The notes under the pieces: generated by a model
Seen by the model: the letters and a program-made list of their open reading frames with translations, nothing else
Told to the model about the DNA's origin: nothing
Databases searched by the model: none
Program-made: the position numbers and the translations under genes
NCBI GenBank assembly: GCA_024364735.1
Contig: JAGFNQ010000281.1
Span: forward strand, 62,001-126,000
Direction: 5' to 3'
Length of the DNA: 64,000 nt
From: Boesenbergia rotunda
Taxonomy: Eukaryota; Streptophyta; Magnoliopsida; Zingiberales; Zingiberaceae
In this document: positions 59,109-64,000 of the stretch, piece after piece
Numbering within the stretch: position 1 is the stretch's first letter
Layout of the letters: the number at the start of each line of letters is the position of its first letter

Positions 59109-60361
59109 TCAACCGTTGACTTTTCTGCAATTGGCACGAATCTCTCCACTTGTTCCAGTGAGCGGGCTGATGTTGCCCATCTTGATCATGGCCGCCGTGA
59201 AGCCCCTGGAGAAGGCCGCATTGTTGTTGCTGTACTGTCGCACCAGCGAGTCCTGCGACCCGTTGTTGAAGAGCTCCTGGTCCGAGTGGAGGAGACCTTT
59301 CCGCACCAACAGATTCTTGTAGTAGTCGTTGTCGAATACCACCGGCGTCTGGAGATCCAGCGGGGCCAAGTTGTCGTCGCCGCTGCCCGAAGCCGACGGG
59401 CAGTTGCCTTGGCGGAGGGTGGCGAAGCCGGAGTCGATGTTGGCGTCGTTGTAGATGTGGGCCCGGAAGTTGACGCAGCGGGACTGGCCGATGGTGTGCG
59501 CGCCGGAGAGCGCCGTCAAGTCGCGGGCGTTCAGGCCCTTGTTAGAGAAGGCGGAGATGAGCTGGGTGAGGCTGGAGGCCGGGCTGGGGAGGTCGCTGTT
59601 GGCGTTGCTCAAGCTGGCGGTGGTGGCGTCCCGCCGCCCCAGCTGCACCGTCCATGTCGGTCCCCCGAGCTGTAATAAATTGCAATTGGAACATCATGCA
59701 TGCATGTAGTTTACTATATTTGTCTATTTTTAGCATGCAAATGGAAAGAAACTAAACTCCGAGACACTGATCGATCCAAAAACAATTTTATAAATATAAT
59801 TACTATTTATATATAAATATATATCAACTGACCAAGACTACGCCGTCTCGGGCAGCAAGAGCAAGAATGTCAGCGCAGGAGACAGTGGATGGGCATTTGG
59901 ATTCGACGTTTGTTTTGATTGTGTCGATGACGTCGAATCCACGGACAGAGTTGTTATTTGGGCCGGCGGTCTTCTCTCCGGTGAAACTCGACGTGTCGTC
60001 CAACAGAATCGAGCCGTCACAGCCCTATATTAATAAAGAAAATATATAGTTTTTTTATTTTTTTTCTCATCAAACAAAAATATTTTTTATATAAAAAAAT
60101 ACAATACTAATCGTGGAATAAATTAATATGCATATATACATTGACAAAGCAGTCATGGAAGAAGAGGCGGAGGATGGATGCTCCCATCCTCTTCTCACTG
60201 TTGACGGCCTGCGTCATGGCCGACCGGACGATGCTCTGCAGGTTAGGGCACGTGCTGCTGTAGAACGTGGAGGAGAGCTGCCCGTTCGCAGTACCCGAAA
60301 GCATCGCGAGGAAACAGATCAGCGCGACGACGACCACGCAGCCGTTTGAGAACTTCGCCAT
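59109..60361 (-). CDS. Class III (secretory) peroxidase, gene 2
   Basis: Three phase-0 exons: 60140-60361, 59833-60024 and 59109-59669, giving 324 residues. The Met at 60361 is chosen over an in-frame Met 33 codons upstream because it starts a clean signal peptide (AKFSNGCVVVVALICFLAML, cut before QLSSTFYS) and lies 72 bases after a TATA box. Distal haem site RLFFHDCF, GCDGSILLDD, VSCADILALAARDG, WTVQLGRRDATTAS, proximal motif LSGAHTIGQSRC and SPLTGTSGEIRANCRKVN are all present, with the eight conserved Cys. It oxidises phenolics with H2O2 in the wall or vacuole. Exon positions and much of the sequence match gene 1, so the two arose by local duplication. Confidence 0.94.
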
Positions 60362-60432
60362 GGCGACTAGATGTCTCTTAAGAGAGAAGAAGAGCTCGGT
60401 GATGCTGTTAAAATTAGGGCAGTTTGCTGCTT

Positions 60433-60440
60433 TATTTATA
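60433..60440 (-). promoter_or_regulatory. TATA box of peroxidase gene 2
   Basis: The minus strand reads TATAAATA, 72 bases upstream of the chosen ATG. Confidence 0.65.
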
Positions 60441-60499
60441 GTGCTATCAGTGCTCGTCATGCCTCTGCATGGCGCAGTAAATTACGCTGCAAAATTCTA

Positions 60500-61575
60500 A
60501 GGATTTTTGACACAGGGCATGATGATTTTTTGACTTGGTTTGTGGAAAAATTGCGTGTAAGGTCATCGATTGAATCGTCGTTACAGGTCTACATCTCGGA
60601 ACCATCGGTATAGTGGATAAATCTGACCTTATCTTCATTGGTGATGAACAAAGTACTGCATGCAAAAATGGACATGGTGCACGGTGGGCACGTATCATGC
60701 ATGGGAAGAAATCACACCATTGAAAATTCGTAGTCAGCATTAATAATTCAATGTCGTTGTTAGCATCTAATGGTTGCATCACATTGTTAATTCAATGGCG
60801 TCCCTGCTGATTAATAATGTTTTTAATTCTAAATTAAAGATAAGAACTATTTAGAATTTTCTTAAGTATACTATGCAAAGTTAATTGGAATCCAAAACTT
60901 TGATAATAATTTGGAGTCATGATCCTTTGGACAAAGCTACGGTGAAGATTTCGGTTCACACACATTTCGGTGAACTATATTCTATGTCGATTGAGTCGTT
61001 GAACTTCAAGAAAGATCAAGAAGGAGAGAGCCGAATCAACTGCATGCAAAGCCTAACAGGAAAAGAGAGAGTTAGAATAGAAGCCAGAGATACTACGACT
61101 TATCCACTCTGACGCTCAAGCCAAATCTCCGACATGGGAGGTAGAGAAAAAGAACAGTGAATGACGAGTTGCGGTAGTTTGTGAGCGGTTATGCCCACAT
61201 ATCTCCATCCATAGGAGTGGACTCCTTTTATAACATAGTTATTCCATACCTTTTTTTTCTAGATATTAAATGATGATGAGATGTTTGTCATAATCCGGTG
61301 AGAAAAGCATCACGTCATATTTAAGGTTATGTCACCCACATTCTATAATGTATATAGAAAACCATGTCTCGCGAGTTATCACATGTCATGCGCATGCTGC
61401 CTCTTAAGCTTTGACATCTCATTGAGGCATTATGTGTTATCGACCGGTGAGGTCAGAGGACTTGAGTATATTAGGTTGCAGGGCATCAGGCTAATAGAAC
61501 CGAGCCGAATAGGCCTGAGCGTTGAGTCAGTAAGAGTTGAATTGAGCGGGCCAGACAGTGTGTTGAGTCAGTGGA
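60500..61575. other. Upstream region of peroxidase gene 2 and intergenic sequence
   Basis: No coding domain recognised. The ORF 60885-61112 has no family resemblance I can name. Confidence 0.5.
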
Positions 61576-61800
61576 CACTACAAGAATTTTAGGATTCAAC
61601 AACACCCAATAGACGACGATTTTTTAAAAAATCGTTGTCCTTTTTCCATTTAACAATGGTTTCATTAAAAACCATTGTAGTTGATCATTTTTTTTTGAAA
61701 AAAGACAACTATATATTTTTAAAATATCGTTGTCTTATGTATGTCAAAGACAACGATTTTTTAAAAATGATGTCTATAAACTTGTTTTTTGAGCCTACTT
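61576..61800 (+). mobile_element. CACTA element left terminus with subterminal repeats
   Basis: Starts CACTACAAGAATTTTAGGAT at 61576. Inverted motifs ACAACGATTTTTTAAA / AAAAAATCGTTGTC follow within 200 bp. The matching right end was not found before 64000, so the element probably extends past the window. Confidence 0.65.
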
Positions 61801-61960
61801 CCACGCGCCCTAGCTCCTTCTTTAAATACCTGTGCCCTAGCTCCTCTTCCACGTGTGCCGACTTCCCTTCCCTTTACTGTAGCTTTCGCCCGACGCCCAC
61901 CCTCCTTTCCTCTTCTTCGTTTTTGCCAATGCCAACTCCTTTCCAACGCGCTCGACGTCG

Positions 61961-62434
61961 ATGGCCGTCTCCACTCCTCGGTCGATCGACGCTCGCTCGC
62001 CATCAACCGAGGCCCCTGCTGCGACTACCACCGCCGATCGCCAACTCTTCTTCCTCTCGGATAGTTGGGGCAAAGAAGGGATGAAGATTCAGTGCAAGGT
62101 GTGCGAGTTGGTGGCGGCCATGGCGGTCTGTTTCTCGGATAAGGCCACCCTCTGCTGGGCTTGCGATGCCAAGATGCATGCCCTTGGTACGCTTGTCGTG
62201 GGACACCAGAGGTACTTGCTCTTCTCCGGCAGCGACTCCGGCTCTGGCTCCTCTCTTATGCCCAACTGCGACATATGCCAAGAAGCTCCTGGTTGTTTCT
62301 TCTGTTTGGACGATCCTGCAGTTTCCTATCGAAACTGTGATGTTAAGATACACACAACTAATCCACATGAAGAGAGCAAGAGTCATCATATCATCCAAAT
62401 TTCTTACCACCAACATGCTGCTCATGCCCAATGA
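61961..62434 (+). pseudogene. Double B-box zinc finger (BBX) gene fragment
   Basis: Frame of 157 residues. The BBX-like part starts at the internal Met of MKIQCKVCE (about residue 41). B-box 1 fits CX2CX8CX7CX2CX4HX8H exactly (CKVC, CFSDKATLC, WACDAKMH, GH). B-box 2 (CDICQEAPGCFFC) has Tyr in place of a zinc-binding Cys (AVSYRNC) and loses the usual final His region. BBX proteins are nuclear regulators of light signalling. The first 40 residues do not look like BBX and come from CACTA or leader sequence. The fragment starts 385 bases from a CACTA terminus and lacks the C-terminal part, so a captured copy is likely; a decayed resident gene is the alternative. Confidence 0.65.
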
Positions 62435-62815
62435 AACAAAACAAACTCAATCTGCCCCTCTAAGCGGGGATCTGAAGCTGCCTTCTACTGGTTACAGTAC
62501 TTTATAGTCACTTGATTAAATGTTGTGAATTTGTTTTATGCAGTAATTTGAGCCAACATACTATATTATGTTTCATTAATTTTCTGCTTGTTTATCTGTG
62601 GATATTTACTTGATGTTGCCAGTTATATGCAATATATAATCAGTAAAAAAATTGACTCTTTAGAATAACATGTATGTTCTTTGATTCTCCTCCCAACAAA
62701 ATAATTGATCTAATATTTAAATTTCTCTAGTATTCTGTCTGTATCTCAATCTCATATGTGTCAATGGAATGTAAATTTGCTTGATTCAAATTACAAGTTT
62801 ATGAAGTTAAGAGGA

Positions 62816-63040
62816 ATGGCCGAAGAATTTATGCATAAGAACAAACTACAAGAGTGATTGTGGATGGATCTCCTAACGCATCACGGTTTAGATCTAGTGT
62901 GATTGTGGATGGATTTAGCTTCATATCAAATTGCACCTTTTCAAACAAAAAGGTTGCAGAACAATATGCAGCAAAGTATGCACTGGAGGCTATTAGAAGC
63001 TTCATCAGAAACAACAGTTTGTCTCTTATTCCCATTGTAT
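62816..63040 (+). pseudogene. dsRNA-binding protein (DRB-like) gene fragment
   Basis: Opens with MAEEFMHKNKLQE then a stop. Downstream, SRFRSSVIVDGF and the AEQYAAKYALEAI helix are the second half of a dsRNA-binding motif, as in plant DRB proteins that assist Dicer-like enzymes. The middle of the motif is missing. A 15-bp repeat GTGATTGTGGATGGA occurs at 62854-62868 and 62899-62913, so the break may come from a slipped duplication or deletion. Same strand as the BBX fragment, 380 bases further on. Likely captured by the same CACTA element. Confidence 0.6.
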
Positions 63041-63049
63041 GTTTCTTCT

Positions 63050-64000
63050 CTCTTGTCTTGATACTCTTTTCTTTTATTTTAAAACTTATAGAATACATAA
63101 AGTTAGTATTATTGTTAGATGAAAGAATAAAATTTGAAATAAGTTAGTGTTATATAATATTTGAAATAGTTACAGTGACTAAAAGATTCAAGATACAAAA
63201 TAATTTAAAATATTAAAATCTTACTGATATTTGTTATGAAATAATATGTTACTTAGGAGTTCACATTGCTAAGTATCCTACTATCCTGGCGCTGCTACAG
63301 TAGGTGTGTATCATCTTGAAAGATTTTTTTATTCTAAATTGATATCCTCAATGTACATTGACAAGTATCAACACATATTACGTATGATAGTTGCCTGAAC
63401 ACAAAGAAAATCATAGCTCATTGTTCATGTCTGTAATTTGTTTTTTTCCTTGATTATTTTATGTACATTCAAAGTTAATATGCATTGGTCATTGTAAACA
63501 ATTTTTGTTTTATTCAACATAACTTTATGCTTTTATTGTAGTAATTTTGTTTTGTATAAAGTGGAACCCACAGTGTTCATATGTCATTTTATTATTTATG
63601 TAATTTTACAAAAATATAGATAACGTTACTCAGAATTGATTAACACTGTATAGTGTCTCATAGTGTAATGAAACTACTCGTTTGACTTTTATATCTATGC
63701 TAGTTAACCACTACCAAATGAAGAATTCATCAAGTTCATTTGGTCATTACCAGGAAGAACCCGCTACTAAACATTTCTGTCATTATTTAGGTTGTAATAA
63801 AATTTCATTGCTCACCAATGATTAATGTAAGATAAGTAGAAGATACCTTTATTATTAAGTTGCTTGTTGGTAATGTTGAGTTCTGGGATGTTAGTTGGTA
63901 CTTTTGAAGAAATAAGAGTGCCTTTAGGAAAATTGCTCAATCCAGTTCTTCAGTTGTATTTTAGTTTGATTTGACTTTCTTTCTCGGATTTTTCTTCTAG
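63050..64000. other. AT-rich stretch to the window end
   Basis: Intron-like or intergenic; no domain recognised. May be further captured gene sequence. Confidence 0.4.

Noticed and set aside
61635..62084. 149-residue ORF before the B-box fragment
   Set aside because: Spans CACTA subterminal repeats and overlaps the BBX region in another frame; no domain is seen.

Overview
This is a plant nuclear window, very rich in transposons. The evidence is secretory class III peroxidases with three exons, a malectin/LRR-type receptor kinase, B-box and dsRNA-binding gene fragments, and plant families of Ty3/gypsy, Ty1/copia, CACTA, Mutator-like and hAT elements. A monocot is likely; a Zingiberales-type genome is only an impression from repeat style. 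No bacterial, organellar or CRISPR locus is seen. Bases 33698-34015 are an assembly gap (N).

Layout. 1-7220: a young minus-strand LTR retrotransposon that encodes only Gag; its 5' LTR is complete (4067-7220) and its 3' LTR runs off the left edge. 7221-10341: the end of another, plus-oriented LTR, which cuts a minus-strand DUF1985-type gene (10342-11957). That gene lies inside an element whose terminal repeat ends at 12397. 14041-25790: a three-level nest. A decayed Gag-only relic holds a solo LTR (15691-25577), which holds a Sirevirus-like element without pol (16056-23254, 5-bp target duplication GTAGG). 27250-35280: a decayed Ulp1-type cysteine protease gene, split by a CACTA-like element (28108-33330) that carries its own degenerate PTTA/En-Spm gene and a MITE. 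36421-36835: a fold-back repeat. 37146-40393: a receptor kinase pseudogene missing both ends. 40520-44338: the right half of a CACTA element with a DUF4216 tail and an apparently intact five-exon PTTA gene.

45507-46685 and 59109-60361 are two intact class III peroxidase genes on the minus strand, the only clearly functional host genes. The 12.4 kb between them is filled with mobile DNA: a MITE (47169-47532), a nearly perfect palindromic Mutator-like element (47661-51396, 9-bp target duplication), a GC-rich unidentified block, a solo LTR (54308-55127, duplication GTAAT) and a hAT element (55665-58550, 8-bp duplication CCTCCATG). From 61576 a CACTA terminus is followed by B-box and dsRNA-binding gene fragments, which looks like gene capture.

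The most novel signals are: (1) a Gag-only LTR family with the same pol deletion in two copies of different age; (2) a palindromic Mutator-like family whose terminal repeat and internal short inverted motifs are shared with the DUF1985-bearing element; (3) a possible gene-capturing CACTA element. Exon limits were read by eye from splice sites and family similarity recalled from general knowledge; no database search was run.
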